DNA of 64,000 nucleotides from Acephala macrosclerotiorum (taxonomy: Eukaryota > Ascomycota > Leotiomycetes > Helotiales > Mollisiaceae): positions 1 through 64,000 of the forward strand of contig MU119342.1 in assembly GCA_014904845.1 (NCBI GenBank), in the 5' to 3' direction. How positions within the stretch are numbered: the first letter of the stretch is position 1; the number at the start of each line of letters is the position of its first letter. The notes beneath the pieces are model-generated. The model saw only the letters and a program-made list of their open reading frames with translations, had not been told where the DNA came from and did no database searches. A program made the translations under genes and the position numbers. This document shows positions 42,790 to 53,275 of the stretch, piece after piece.

Positions 42790-43705
42790 TCACCACCAAC
42801 GATCCCAAACCCACGCAATGATAGTAAAGATACCCATGAATATAGCACTAGTGAAGGCAGCCAAAACCTGTGTACTCGCTTCACCTGCCTTTACAGTAAT
42901 CTCCTCCGGCAGATCCATAGATTTTGACTTCGATAGGATGCCGTACAGGATGATGGTCAGGACAGTGAGGGATATACAGCATATAACACTGCATAATCTT
43001 CGAGCATGCGGTGCTATCCACTGCACCCTATCAAAAGAGTGTGATTCTGATTGATGCGCCAACAGAAAACAAATACAGATAATATCTGGAACGATCGAGA
43101 ATGCTGCAGAACATAAACCCAGTGCTAAACAACTCGTAATACTTCTAGAATTCACCACCGCTAATGCTCGATCAAGGCTTGCGAGAGTGCTCGGTTGTCC
43201 GATGGCTGGAACAGAACTTGGTATGATATTCACAAGGTTTATTGGTAACTTTTTATAGTCGATGTGGTCGGTGAATCCAACGCAGAAGTACCTGACACCA
43301 AGGGAGCAGTTCTTGGGAATAGTGGAGCTTACAGCGCTTTCGACTGCTGTGATAGCGCTTGAGACGGCACTTTGAGCTTGGCCAGCAACACTAGAAGCCG
43401 CAGTGGCGGCCACGCTCTTCACACTTTGAGCTTGGCTCGCTGCTATTGTAACGACTCCAGGGATGTCGTTAGAATTCGTCGGGACAGAGAGGGGCATGCC
43501 TCGTGCATTTATATGAGAGAAGTCAAACTGTATGTCTGTCAGAATGATGCTATTGAGAAAGGAGGGTAGTCATTACAAGGACTGTAATAAGGCCGCTCTT
43601 CTGGTAGTTGCATATAACATTGGAGCAAAATGCTATACAAAGGATAGCGGCGATAGAAAAGAAAATTAAGATCCCTCGTGAACACCAGCGTGTAGGGCTT
43701 GGCAT
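42790..43705 (-). CDS. Sur7-like four-helix membrane protein (N-terminal exon uncertain)
   Basis: The main frame runs from about 43552 to 42790 and includes IILTDIQFDFSHINARG, an Ala/Ser/Gln-rich loop, the conserved IPKNCSLGVRYFCVGF, then three hydrophobic helices (LALGLCSAAFSIVPDIICIC, CSVICCISLTVLTIILYG, VLAAFTSAIFMGIFTIIAW). A first helix is encoded separately from an ATG at 43705 (RGILIFFSIAAILCIAFCSN), but the junction near 43560 does not splice cleanly, so either an unusual intron or a frameshift is present. The N-terminal helix, an extracellular loop with a Cys motif and three more helices fit the Sur7/PalI group of cortical membrane proteins. A paralogue lies at 45297-46094 on the other strand. 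Confidence 0.6.
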
Positions 43706-43779
43706 TTTGCCGAGTTTGGGAATGCGGAGAAGAATTGGCTTGAAAGAACAAAAACTTAAAGAGTGAAAAGAGGTCAAGT

Positions 43780-44476
43780 GAATAGCAGTTTAAAGAGCGA
43801 CATATTAAGGGAATGGCAAGTTAAATAATGAAGTTAAAAAGGAGTTGAGCGTATAAAAACTCCTTTAAATCAAGGTGCTCTCGATCAGTGGCTGCAGCGA
43901 CTGGCTCCTTGCATGCGGAAGCTGCACGTGTGGACTAATGCTTCATTCAAAAGTGGCTGCGAGGCTGTCACGACTACCCGCCAGTAAGCCAGCAAAGATT
44001 CCTTTTACTTCAGCAAGCAACTGCTCCTGTGTTATCGGCCTTTGTCGCAATTGGGAGCATATATCGGCCGAATCACCCTTGACCTGACCCGTCATTCCTT
44101 CAGTGGAGCAGTAATCTTGAGCCTAGACCTTGATATTACAACACTCTGCTGTAGATGTTACGAATCTTCAATGCTATTTTTAATCAGCATGCCCCCCGTG
44201 AGAGGTGTTGGTCTTGGAACTTAGCCTAACACAACCATGGTCGAATTTTGGATGCTTTGCCAGAAGTGGCTTACGGGACGAGGCATTCGCCTTATAAAGC
44301 CACAACTTGCCCTTAGCACTTGTGTCGATGACATTATAAACAAAAAAGTATCGTAGCCTTTGCAAGGCTTCGCCCCATGTTACTTTCAATCATTACACTT
44401 AACCTTGAAGAACAGGACATTCAACATCATATTGACAGCACTTTTACCTCGACTAAACTCCCGTTGTTCAATAAAA
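43780..44476. other. Spacer between Sur7-like and LysM-like genes
   Basis: No supported frame. A short phrase near 43886-43905 (CAGTGGCTGCAGCGACTGGC) is similar to words in the degenerate arrays elsewhere. Probable divergent promoters for the two neighbouring genes. Confidence 0.5.
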
Positions 44477-45100
44477 ATGAACCGGATTTTACTTTTGGTG
44501 AGCCTGTTCGCCTGCTCTCAGGCTAGCAATCCATGTGACCAGGCACCATCATCTGCTCTCCTGGCAGCATCGTCCACTGTAGGTGGATGGGTAGCTGGAG
44601 TTGGCAACAACTTCTGGGAAGTGGATATAGCCCTCAGACTAACAGACGCCAATATTATTCCAGACCTGAACCCCGGGGTATCCAACCCCAGTGAGGTGTT
44701 TGCAGGATCTTCATATTGTATTCCATACATTAGTTGAGTTTTGTCACAAAGGATGTGGGATGACCTGCTAAGTTCCGTGAATCTAGGCAGCCCCACAAGT
44801 GCGACTTGGATGACTTCAGGAACTTTTCCGTGGCTCCAACTAATGTATTCGTCAATTTCATCTACCTCATGCTCAGGAACACCAGATACTTTGACCACCT
44901 GTACAACAACCGCGGAGGTTTCGTCGACAGCTTCTTCTACATCATCCTCGACTAATACATTGTCTTCGGCGGCTTCAACCTTGATAACATCCTTATCAAC
45001 TCTTGTTCCAACAACGACTTCTCTAGTCTGCGGAACTACAACCTATGATTATGATATATCATATATCCCTGTATGCCAGTGCTTCGAGTCAACATCTTGA
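44477..45100 (+). CDS. Secreted LysM-like, Ser/Thr-rich protein
   Basis: Exon 1 is 44477-44732 and exon 2 is 44787-45100, joined by a 54-nt intron (GTTGAG...AATCTAG, branch GCTAAG), giving 189 residues. It starts with a signal peptide (MNRILLLVSLFACSQAS). A single LysM-like module follows, in which NIIPDLNPGVSNPSEVFAGS then SYCIP matches the C-terminal half of the module. Residues 100-165 are Ser/Thr-rich and probably O-glycosylated. The tail has three Cys residues (LVCGTTTYDYD, VCQC). LysM modules bind chitin or its oligomers, but the first half of this one is weak, so binding is uncertain. Confidence 0.65.
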
Positions 45101-45296
45101 ATTCCGGGGAGGGAGCAGAATATTAAAGGAGTGAACAATGAGCTTTGCTGTCCTTCTTTTCTTCGTAGGCTGCAAATCTGTCTCGCTTTAGATAACCTCG
45201 TAAGACTGCGGAAGCTGATTTGGGTATGAACTCACACTTATCAGGCTTTAGAGTCGTATTAAGAAGTTGTTTTATTATTTTGAATGACCCTTACTT

Positions 45297-46094
45297 TTGA
45301 TCGCGTTTCAAATCTGGCTTTCTGTAGTTGAATTACTTGTCACTTTGTCGGGCGTCTTTATCGTGGTGTATGGCGTCGTAGCCTTGTGTATGCCGGACAC
45401 GAAAATCGCAGGAGTCCTTCCAATAGTTGTAGATATCTCCATCCCTTCCACTGAATTGGCCGCTTCTGACATATCTAGTTCAACTTCACAAATTTATCTC
45501 CACGAGCCTTAACGAGCGACGTAAGGACCGCCGTCTCAAGCGAAATCACTACCGCTCAGAGCGATATCCCGAGGAACTGCACCTTAGGAAGCGAATACTT
45601 CTGCCTCGGATACGCCAATAATGTGTCCTGTAGCGGGTTACCTCTGAACTTTTTCGAGCTTCTGTCACGAACGTTGACTACTTCAAGCATCGCTCCATTC
45701 AGAAGCATACATCCCTTTGACTAGAACCTCAAATATGTGTCCCCTGGAACCATGGAAGGCCTTTTAATTCTTGGGATCATCTCCGACCGTGATACTGGTT
45801 ACTATCCTTCAGTATTCGTTCTGGAGGGGAGAGCTAATGTCCGCATGTGTACTTTGGGGATTGCCTTTAGAGTTGGTGCTGGGCAGCACGGGGAATTCAA
45901 TCTGTGTAATATCGTTCATGCTCCCGACGATTATTCTCTCGGTTTTGTATTCCAAAGCTAGAAATTTGCCATCCGGCATCATCACTGTAGAGGAGGGGAG
46001 ATTCTTTGGCAGCTGTGTCACAATTTTTTGCTTTGCGATAGCTATGTCGATTTGCGTGACTTCAATGTTCTTACGGAAGTATATACTTCACTAG
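45297..46094 (+). pseudogene. Second Sur7-like gene, 5' end lacking and frame disturbed
   Basis: Starting with no ATG, 45297-45428 encodes a hydrophobic helix (LLVTLSGVFIVVYGVVALCM). A 50-nt intron (45429-45478, GTAGAT...ATCTAG) leads to FNFTNLSPRALTSDV and the family motif IPRNCTLGSEYFCLGYANN. The frame then stops near 45720. The remaining two helices appear in another frame (45830-46094: VISFMLPTIILSVLYSKA, VTIFCFAIAMSICVTSMF). The order and motif match the minus-strand protein at 42790-43705. Either an unrecognised intron or a frameshift separates the halves, and the lack of a start codon favours a decayed copy. Confidence 0.55.
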
Positions 46095-46637
46095 GGTAGA
46101 TAACATACTGAAGAGACATCGACGTAGATTAGATTAGCGTTGCAGTTAAGAATGCATTGACGATTGAATATTGATTTTCAGACTTAAGTTGCATACCGGT
46201 AATACAGTGAATGAAAGTCCGACTAATCGGTAACCCCGATAGAGGTTAACGATCCAGACACTTTTCAGCGAAGTTGTTCGCTCAATAATGGATCCTGTGC
46301 ACTCCGTTTCTAGCCCCGGATAAGGCCAGTTTTGGCGACCCTGTGACAGTGCAGGGATAAGGCAGGGTCCAGAAATTGCCAACCACCATCAGGATGAGCA
46401 CTACGTGGATTAACTGTCATCCCAGATTTCCAACCTTCTAAAGCCAGAATTGACACTCGACGCAAAAAGAAGCCCTGTATTATTCCACTCGTACCGCAGC
46501 AGTATAAGGAGCATCATGCAACGGCGAGTGCGCTCTGTTCTCTTCAAACTTAGGGACATCCCACCATCTCGAACCCCCCCAAAAACGATTAAAATCGCCA
46601 TTTCTCCAATCTTTGTCCATTAGCCGAGGCCGAAGAA
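46095..46637. other. Promoter region of the bromodomain gene
   Basis: No supported frames. Short minus-strand frames have no domains. Confidence 0.5.
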
Positions 46638-48688
46638 ATGCAGTCTACTATTGACGTTTCAACTGCAGTTTGCGAGTCCGGAGGGATCAAACGTGCCGCC
46701 TCACCCCTTCCCCTATGCTTGAGCTCGTCTGCGGAGCATCACCAACCACTCCCACAGCATGAATTCCCTTGTCCTACTGATCAAGTTTGCTATTATAAAC
46801 GCCTACGGACTTCTGATTCAATCCCGTCCTTGAAGACTCAGAAGACTCATGCAACCTCTGCAAGAGCTCCTCCTTCAATTGTCTGGCGTGACTTTCGAAA
46901 TCAAGAAGCCAAGATCCCCGAAGAGGCGCAGAGTCCAAATTACGAGGCGTTGGATCCAAGAGATCAGATGTCAAATATGATTGCAAGGACAGCTACTCCT
47001 TTCACCAGCACGCAACATAGCAAGCCGGGCATCGAACACGGCAGTCTTCACACTTTTTTTACCAAGGCTTCGATAAAAACACCAAGGGGAGTCGTTGACC
47101 TTGAACGGGTCCAGGTTGATGAAAGAAGTCCATTCAACCTTGTCCCCTGGTCGATAGCTACAAATCTCGATCTGATGTTGTATTCTGGCAAGACATTAGC
47201 GATCACGATTGCCCACCATCCGATTCAAACCAATCACTACTCCCAATTCACCATCCGAGTAGCAGGCCATAACACGACGATTAATACCGGTGTGGTTTCT
47301 GGATTGCAAACGATTCTGCTCGGCCGTGAATGGATTCGCAGTGTCCATTTGTTGAGTGATTTTGGGAACCAGAAATATTACATCCCCATCCCTCTCGCTG
47401 TCGAAGTTGCTGAGGAGAAGTTTCCTGATATTGTTGACACCGAGGCCGAGGCAAAGGATGTTAAGCCAGTTGATATGGCAACGTCTGATGAGATAGCTGA
47501 GGAGCATGATGACGATGAATTCCGCAAAGCCGATTACGGCGATGACTATTCTAATGGTCAGAGCTCACGGGACGATGGCTCATTTTCTGAGAGTGAGCCC
47601 TCATTCGATGGCCAGAACTTATTGGATGGTGACACTCCATCTGATGAGCCCTCATGGGGTGATGACACTTTATCTGATGGCGGGACATCTAGTGAAGGGT
47701 CTATTTCTGGTAAACATGAAGTTATGCCAATTGATGAGGATGATGAGGATGACAGCGAGGATGATGAGAGTGATGATGGGGATGGTGATGGGGGCGATGA
47801 TCAGGATGACCAAGATCATGAGAATGGTGAGGATGATGATGGTGAGGATGATGATGGTGAGGATGATGATGGTGAGGATGATGATGGTGAGGATGATGAT
47901 GGTGAGGATTATGAAGATTACAAGGGCCACGAGGGAAAGGTATGTGATGAGTGTGAGGGATGCGAGGAGTGTGATGGGTTTGATGAGTGTGAGGGATGTG
48001 AGGAGTGCGAGGGTTATGAGGAGTATGAAGAGTTTGGAGAGGGTGAGGAAGACCCTGATGACAACTTGCAAAACTTCATGGAACAACATACACACCTCGA
48101 ACGCTTTGCCGATGCAGAGCAGACAAAGGAAGCTCATCGTCGACAGTCAGAGTCTAAGGGGGAAATAGTAAGTGCAGCCACTGTTTTCGTACCCGGTTGA
48201 TAACTGTAGTTTTATCCCAGGCGTTGCCCAGTTCCAACCATACAGTCAGCCAGGAGCAGTCTGCTATGCCCGATCCTACCATATCCCAAGTGAATGGAGT
48301 TCAGGCTCGTATTACAAAGCGCCAATCCAAAGAAATTACCAATATCTTGAATCACATCAGTCGGACTCCAGCAGGCCAGAGCTTCAAAGCACCGGTTGAG
48401 CAGCTATGGCCTGAATGTGCGGGCGCTTATGCTGCAAAGGTTTCTAATCCGATCGATCTCGGCACTATTCAAATGAAGGTAAAGAACAATATATACCCTT
48501 CCGTGGATGATTTCAGAGCCGATATTGTTCTACTTTACCAAAATAGCGTCGACTTCAACGGTATCGATCACATAATCACCAGCACTGCTCTTGAAGTCCG
48601 AGACACGATCCTCAATGCATTAAATGACATGGAGAAAGGCAAAGGCAGCATGATGCTGAGAGCATCGACTAGAGTTACAGGAGTTTGA
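46638..48688 (+). CDS. Retropepsin-like, acidic, bromodomain protein
   Basis: Exon 1 is 46638-48167 and exon 2 is 48221-48688, joined in phase 0 by a 53-nt intron (GTAAGT...TATCCCAG), giving 665 residues. Residues about 145-260 look like a retropepsin fold with a degenerate active site: DLERVQVDERSPFNLVPWSI where Asp-Ser/Thr-Gly would lie, then FTIRVAGHNTTINTGVVSGL and LLGREWIRSVHLLSDFGN. Residues 275-460 are extremely acidic, including five or six DDGED repeats and a Cys/Glu segment (CDECEGCEECDGFDECEG). Residues about 545-640 form a bromodomain (FKAPVEQLWPECAGAYAAKV, SNPIDLGTIQMKVKNN, LLYQNSVDFNG), with the acetyl-lysine-binding Asn apparently conserved. A chromatin role is likely. The protease-like part may derive from a retroelement. 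Confidence 0.85.
47826..47905 (+). repeat. 15-bp coding tandem repeat
   Basis: GGTGAGGATGATGAT repeats five to six times with perfect identity, encoding Gly-Glu-Asp-Asp-Asp units within the acidic domain of the bromodomain gene. The perfect identity implies recent slippage and probable length polymorphism. Confidence 0.9.
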
Positions 48689-48817
48689 GAGGATGGTAGT
48701 GCGGGGTATCTCATCTGGAGGGATTTAAACTTAAGGCGAAGAGGGATTTCTCATTTGTAAAGATTTCTTGAAAAATTGCACTTCTATTGACAACGGAAAA
48801 AATAACTCCCCGAGTTC

Positions 48818-49153
48818 TCATGACGTCTTCTGCCTCTTAGCCTCTAATCTTGTTGATCTCCTGGGCTTAGCAAGCTCTCCACCCTTCAGTTTGTTCTTCA
48901 ATTTAGACTGCTTCGGCTTCCTCCTTGGGCGCACCTTGTGTTCGGATTTTGTTCCTTCCCCAACCCGCGGAGGGCCTCTCTCGCCATGCGCCTTAGTCTT
49001 CATGCGCGTTGAAAGATTTGCTCTTTTCGTCCTCGTTGATGGTAGATCAGCCTTGGTAGCTCGAGGCTTCATCATCTCGAGATCACTATCAGGACCTTCA
49101 TAAATATCGAAAGGCTTAAAACTTGAACCCATTTTGCCTGAAGAATAACTCAT
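48818..49153 (-). CDS. Small basic protein, 111 aa
   Basis: An intronless frame with an ATG at 49153. It is highly basic after residue 30 (RKPKQSKLKNKLKGG, then KPRRSTRLEAKRQKTS). The ending resembles that of the protein at 55010-55777 (RRKSARLASQG), a short motif also seen in nuclear proteins. There are no folded domains. It is convergent with the bromodomain gene, 129 bases from its stop. Confidence 0.5.
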   Translation of the reverse strand: MSYSSGKMGSSFKPFDIYEGPDSDLEMMKPRATKADLPSTRTKRANLSTRMKTKAHGERGPPRVGEGTKSEHKVRPRRKPKQSKLKNKLKGGELAKPRRSTRLEAKRQKTS

Positions 49154-51197
49154 GTGGTTAATACAAGCAATAGATAGAAGCTACCATAGAGCATTATATA
49201 CTCCAAAACCGAAACGTTTTGATGGATGGTGGCCGGCCACTTTTGGCGCTTGACGAGCACGATCTGAAGTTGCTCGAAGCATCAAAAATGGGCGCATACA
49301 AGAATATTTCATATATGGAATTTGATGCCTAATAGGAAGAGATTATACAAAGCATTTAAAGAGTTCTAAGGATAGCTGCAGTTGGCCATTTTTGGACTCA
49401 GAATTCTCGCCATGAGCGAAACACGATCCCATATCAATAAGTCCAACTGCTAGCTCAGGAAGATCATTCAGTAAGCCTTCAGCATCTGCACCAACATGAT
49501 TTGGCAGTGTCCCAGCCCATCCCACCCTACCCTGCAAGAGAACAGCCACCACCACGACAGCCTATCTCCTCTCTCCCATTCTACATGCCATACTTAGCGA
49601 ATTGGCTTGAATGGAATGAAGCCCCAATGGAGTATGCTTTTTTGCATGCTTCCGAATGCTAGTTTCCGAGTGACTAGAACTGAGTGGTTTGCGCAGGCAT
49701 GTAAATCTAAGTGTTACTATTTACAGAAGCTTTTTGCAGCTGATACGGGATTTTCATTCTGATCAAGATTCAGTTAGAGGTGATGTTGGGAAATAGTGGT
49801 CACGTGAGCAAACATCTGACACTCGAGGGAAGCAAGATTTTGAAGATACCTTAGGAAGAAAGCAAACAAACATGTATATTTGTGCCACAGGCAATGTCAT
49901 CCTTAGACACCAGTTCAAGTTTTGCTGCCTCATACCCTCGTGTTGAGGACCATTCTCAAATCTCAGCTCCCCCACCGAATCCGAGTCTCGGTTACCACTG
50001 CCCCTATTGAGATTTCCCCAGATCTCCTGAAAGAGTATCTTGTCGTGCAATCGGTGCATACTAGCTGCACAACCCTCAAACCTTGTCCCATCGTCATATT
50101 TGCGCACCCAGATCCGCCTCACCATCCACTTGCAAAATCACCGTCCGCACTCTCCTCTCCTCCCAGCATCAATCCTCTCTTCAATCGAAAAAACAGCACC
50201 GTACCCTCTCGGATTTTTACCACCTCCTTCATCAAATGTGGACCAATTCAGACAGCAACAAGAATGACTTAACGAAATGTCTGTCCTTAAGTTTCACGAT
50301 GGATCAAATTATCGACCGCCGCCGAGCCCAGAGATCTACTCTTAAGCTGCTCTTGCTGCAGGCGACAAGGATCAATTTCGTTGATGTGACGTCATCCGTG
50401 CCGCGCTTGCCACCTTCGAAAACCGATCCGAACGCGATACGCCATAACTGAACAGAATCATCTGCCACAATCCTGTGTTGGCCTTGGAGTTCTTGAACAG
50501 GACATGCAATCTGACGATGTCAAGCGAGTTCGGCCATTGCAGAGTGGGGAACCGGATATATCGTTGATGACGGGGCTCTCGCCAATGCCTGGAGAGCAGG
50601 AAATGCCGATGATGACGGGGCTCTTGCGAATGCCTGGGGAACTGGAAATGCCGACGATGACCTGGCTCTTGCCAATGCCTGGGGAACTGGAAATAACGGA
50701 CATGACGGGGCTCTTGCCAATGCCTGAGGAACTGCCCATATCTACGGGGATGCAGCCGTTTCAGGGATCGGGCATGTCGACAATGCAGCCGACGTAAACA
50801 CTTGGCCAGGATGCATCGATGATGTCGAATCGACAACTCACAACAGAATATCCACAAACATATGAAAATTGGGCGGACGAAACTCAAGGATGGAAGTAAG
50901 CAACATGGCCCAGTGCCTCTGCGTCCGGGGCTGCAAATGGAAGCTGCCACTGTCTCCTCACCCCCACACGAGTCTCTGCTGCCTCAAGAGAAATCAGAAC
51001 TGGAGAAACCGTCCTATTGAACCTTCCCCTGGACGTCCCCAAAGGTATCAGGTGTCCATTGTAAACATCACGAATATGAACGACGTGTTCCCACGGCCAT
51101 CCGTTATCAAGCTCGCATCTACAGACGATGTCACCCCACGAGAGTCATAGTATTCGATTCTAGGATTTCCAACTTTCACCAAAGGGATTGCCACAGC
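49154..51197. other. Two-kilobase region with a 45-bp repeat and no confident gene
   Basis: A minus frame at 49343-49555 and plus frames at 49922-50451 are unsupported. The 45-bp array at 50567-50745 is listed separately. A plus frame at 50869-51150 has no domain. A decayed repeat-protein gene may lie around 50450-50870. Confidence 0.45.
50567..50745 (+). repeat. 45-bp tandem repeat, four units, possibly a decayed coding repeat
   Basis: Units start at 50567, 50612, 50657 and 50702 with ATGACGGGGCTCTTGCCAAT and continue GCCTGGGGAACTGGAAATG. In one plus frame the units read DDGALANAWGTGNA with several third-position differences (CTC/CTT, GCC/GCG, GAT/GAC), as expected of a coding repeat, but the fourth unit has TGA in place of TGG. 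The other frames show no such constraint. Confidence 0.75.
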
Positions 51198-52033
51198 TCA
51201 TATTTTGCTCGGTATCCGAAAAGACCCTCCGGTCAAAACCCACGGCGTGGGTTGCCACCATGATTTGATTTTGTTTGGATCGAGAATTGTAGCGGTGGAG
51301 GAGCCGGGTTCGATCTGTGAGGAAAATCATTAGCTCCAGCGCTGCAGATGGTATGTTTCACCAACCTTGTCCAGATAACTTCTTTTGAATTCGTTGTGCA
51401 CATCTTCGCAACTGCTGGTGAAGTCAAGTTTGACCAGTTTCTCTTTGGCAGAGATTGTGCGATTGTCAAGTCTTTCGTGTCGCGCGCTAGTTGCTGGAGA
51501 TCCGTGTGCTGTCGTATACTATCCGTCAGGCCGCTACTGGTAGCTTCAAGCTCGTAGTAGCTCCAGCCAAAGGCAACCATACCAACAGCGAGGATTCGGC
51601 TAGCAAATGGAGCGAGTGCGCGTGCTTGCTCATCGAGTTTTGGCAAATGGTCTTTCCAATATTTGAGTAGAACTCGTATATCGTCTTCTTTGAGACGGTG
51701 TTGCCAGCTTGAATGCCAGTCAGCATTGTTCTGTTTATGAAGTTGAGCAGCTTTTTCTACTTACAGAGCATTTACATCCGGTCCAATTTGGAGAAGGAAC
51801 CCTGGCCCACCATACTGAAGAAGTAGCATGTAGTTCCTGCTCCTCGTAATCACAGCCTTTACCTCTTTCTCTTGCATGCCCAGCGCTCCAGCTGTCTTCG
51901 AGAATGCAACGGTCTGCTGACCCCGTCCGATGCCTTGGCCAACTTTTCGGTCCAATGACTCTGTTACCTGCTCAACCTCATGAGCAAAGTAAACGATGTA
52001 GAGGAAATCAGCAAAGTGGAACTGGCGCTCGAT
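51198..52033 (-). CDS. Unrecognised three-exon gene, apparently truncated at its 5' end
   Basis: Exons 51776-52033 (open at its 5' end), 51362-51730 and 51198-51314 are joined by introns of 45 and 47 nt that keep the frame, giving at least 248 residues. Features are FHFADFLYIVYFAHEVEQVT, then a Gly/Arg-rich stretch (VGQGIGRGQQTVAFSK), YMLLLQYGGPGFLLQIGPD, a helical HRLKEDDIRVLLKYWKDHLP, a weak hydrophobic segment (ILAVGMVAFGWSYYEL), and WWQPTPWVLTGGSFRI near the end. No ATG occurs in frame before a stop at 52034-52036, exactly where retrotransposon sequence on the other strand begins. The gene looks beheaded by that insertion. Function is unknown. Confidence 0.6.
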
Positions 52034-52620
52034 TCACTTCTGGAGATCTCGGACGGTTTCTCCACCAACTCCACCGGCTGGATCGACGACGTACACTTTC
52101 TCGCGGAAGGCACCGCCACTGCGGTCACTACAGCACGCCTTCGCGAAAAGCCTACATTAGGCCAAAACCCATGGCTCCAAATTTACTCCCGCCAAGTTTC
52201 ACCTTGTACACTTCTACAAGTCCGGGACTCGCAAACAGAACATCACAGCCGACGCGGAACCTCTGGTGCTGGATCCTCGGTATATTTATCGATTCTCAAC
52301 TGAAATTCAATGCTCAACTGGACGCTATCATGAAAAAGGTCGGCAGATCCTCCCGGATCTTCGCGAGGATTGGCGTATCTACCTACGGTACTAGTCTCAT
52401 CGATAACCGTCAAAGTCAGTTTAACACAGGAGCACGCATAACGCCTCCCTTGACAAAGCCCAATACCAAGCCATGAGAAAGATCTCAGGCGCCTACCTAG
52501 GCACCAGTCATTGCGCCCTCAACAACGAGCTCTCCCTCCTCCCCATCAACCTTCGGATGGAGAACGAGAAGAAGCTACTACGGATACACATCCACGCTGC
52601 AAGGTCCGGAATCGAGAGCA
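52034..52620 (+). mobile_element. Fragment of a non-LTR (LINE) retrotransposon reverse transcriptase
   Basis: Frameshifted pieces of a Tad1/jockey-type reverse transcriptase: GFSTNSTGWIDDVHFLAEGT (WIDDV is the F/YxDD catalytic box), a thumb-like segment LGIFIDSQLKFNAQLDAIMK in a second frame, then MRKISGAYLGTSHCALNNEL with LLPINLRMENEKKL in a third. Only the C-terminal half of the RT is present, as expected of 5'-truncated insertions. At least two frame changes make it inactive. The 3' limit is set where the antisense RING gene begins to look coding, and is approximate. Confidence 0.75.
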
Positions 52621-53275
52621 TCTTTCCCATTCTAGCGACCTCCTACATGAAGGGCAGGTTGGGCGTCGATAGTGTATAAACAAACTATCCAAACACGAGC
52701 GGCAGAAAGCGTGACCTAGTATCATCAGCAAGGGATATGCTCATCGTCACGAACGCTTACCGCAAGCAGTACGTATGCCATTACCATCGGAGCTTGCTGG
52801 GTTAAGACAAATAGGACAGTCTAGCCCGAAGATCTCATAAGCCTTTTGTTCGCCTGCCTCGAAGTGATGCCTTTTGGGACAATAAACATTGATAACAACG
52901 ATTGCTCTGAGTTCATGATCCTCTTTGGCCATGTTACCAAAGATGCATTCGCCGCAGATGACCTGTGGAGATGATCAATGACCTATGACTCCAAGTACGA
53001 GGTACAAATTCCAGCGTAGGTAGACTTACACAATTACAAATAGAGAATGCAAACGCTCGTGCGGCTGGACCGTTTCCATATAGAAGGGTATTGGGGCAGA
53101 TTGCACAGTGCTCCGTATCATCGGTGAGGTCGATAATCTCCGTTACCCGGATTGGGGAAGTGACCGCTGCCTCTTTTGGTCGATGCTCTACCCTTTGACG
53201 TGGACTTCTCGATTTTGAGGTTGGACCCGTATTGCTACTCCGACCACCCCGAATGGCTCGACCAATACCTACCAT
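52546..53275 (-). CDS. RING-finger protein, three exons
   Basis: Exons 53030-53275, 52761-52962 and 52546-52715 are joined by introns of 67 and 45 nt in frame, giving about 205 residues. The RING is assembled across the last intron: LDCPICLNPASSDGNGIRTA, then CGHAFCRSCLDSLF and PTCPSCRRSLEW, a complete C3HC4 pattern, so E3 ubiquitin ligase activity is plausible. An earlier CAIC...CNC...CGEC cluster (residues 57-88) may be a second, looser zinc site. EIIDLTDDTE at residues 46-55 resembles a SUMO-interacting motif. The last 35 residues after CRRSLEW overlap antisense LINE-derived sequence and may not be original. Confidence 0.75.

Noticed and set aside
47670..48137. Minus-strand ORF of 155 codons rich in Ile and Leu that looks like a membrane protein
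   Set aside because: It is the antisense of the GAT-repeat acidic domain. The hydrophobic composition follows from reading ATC/CTC on the opposite strand.
50372..50950. 192-codon minus-strand ORF rich in Arg and His repeats
   Set aside because: It is produced by the 45-bp array, and the units vary at first and second codon positions in this frame.
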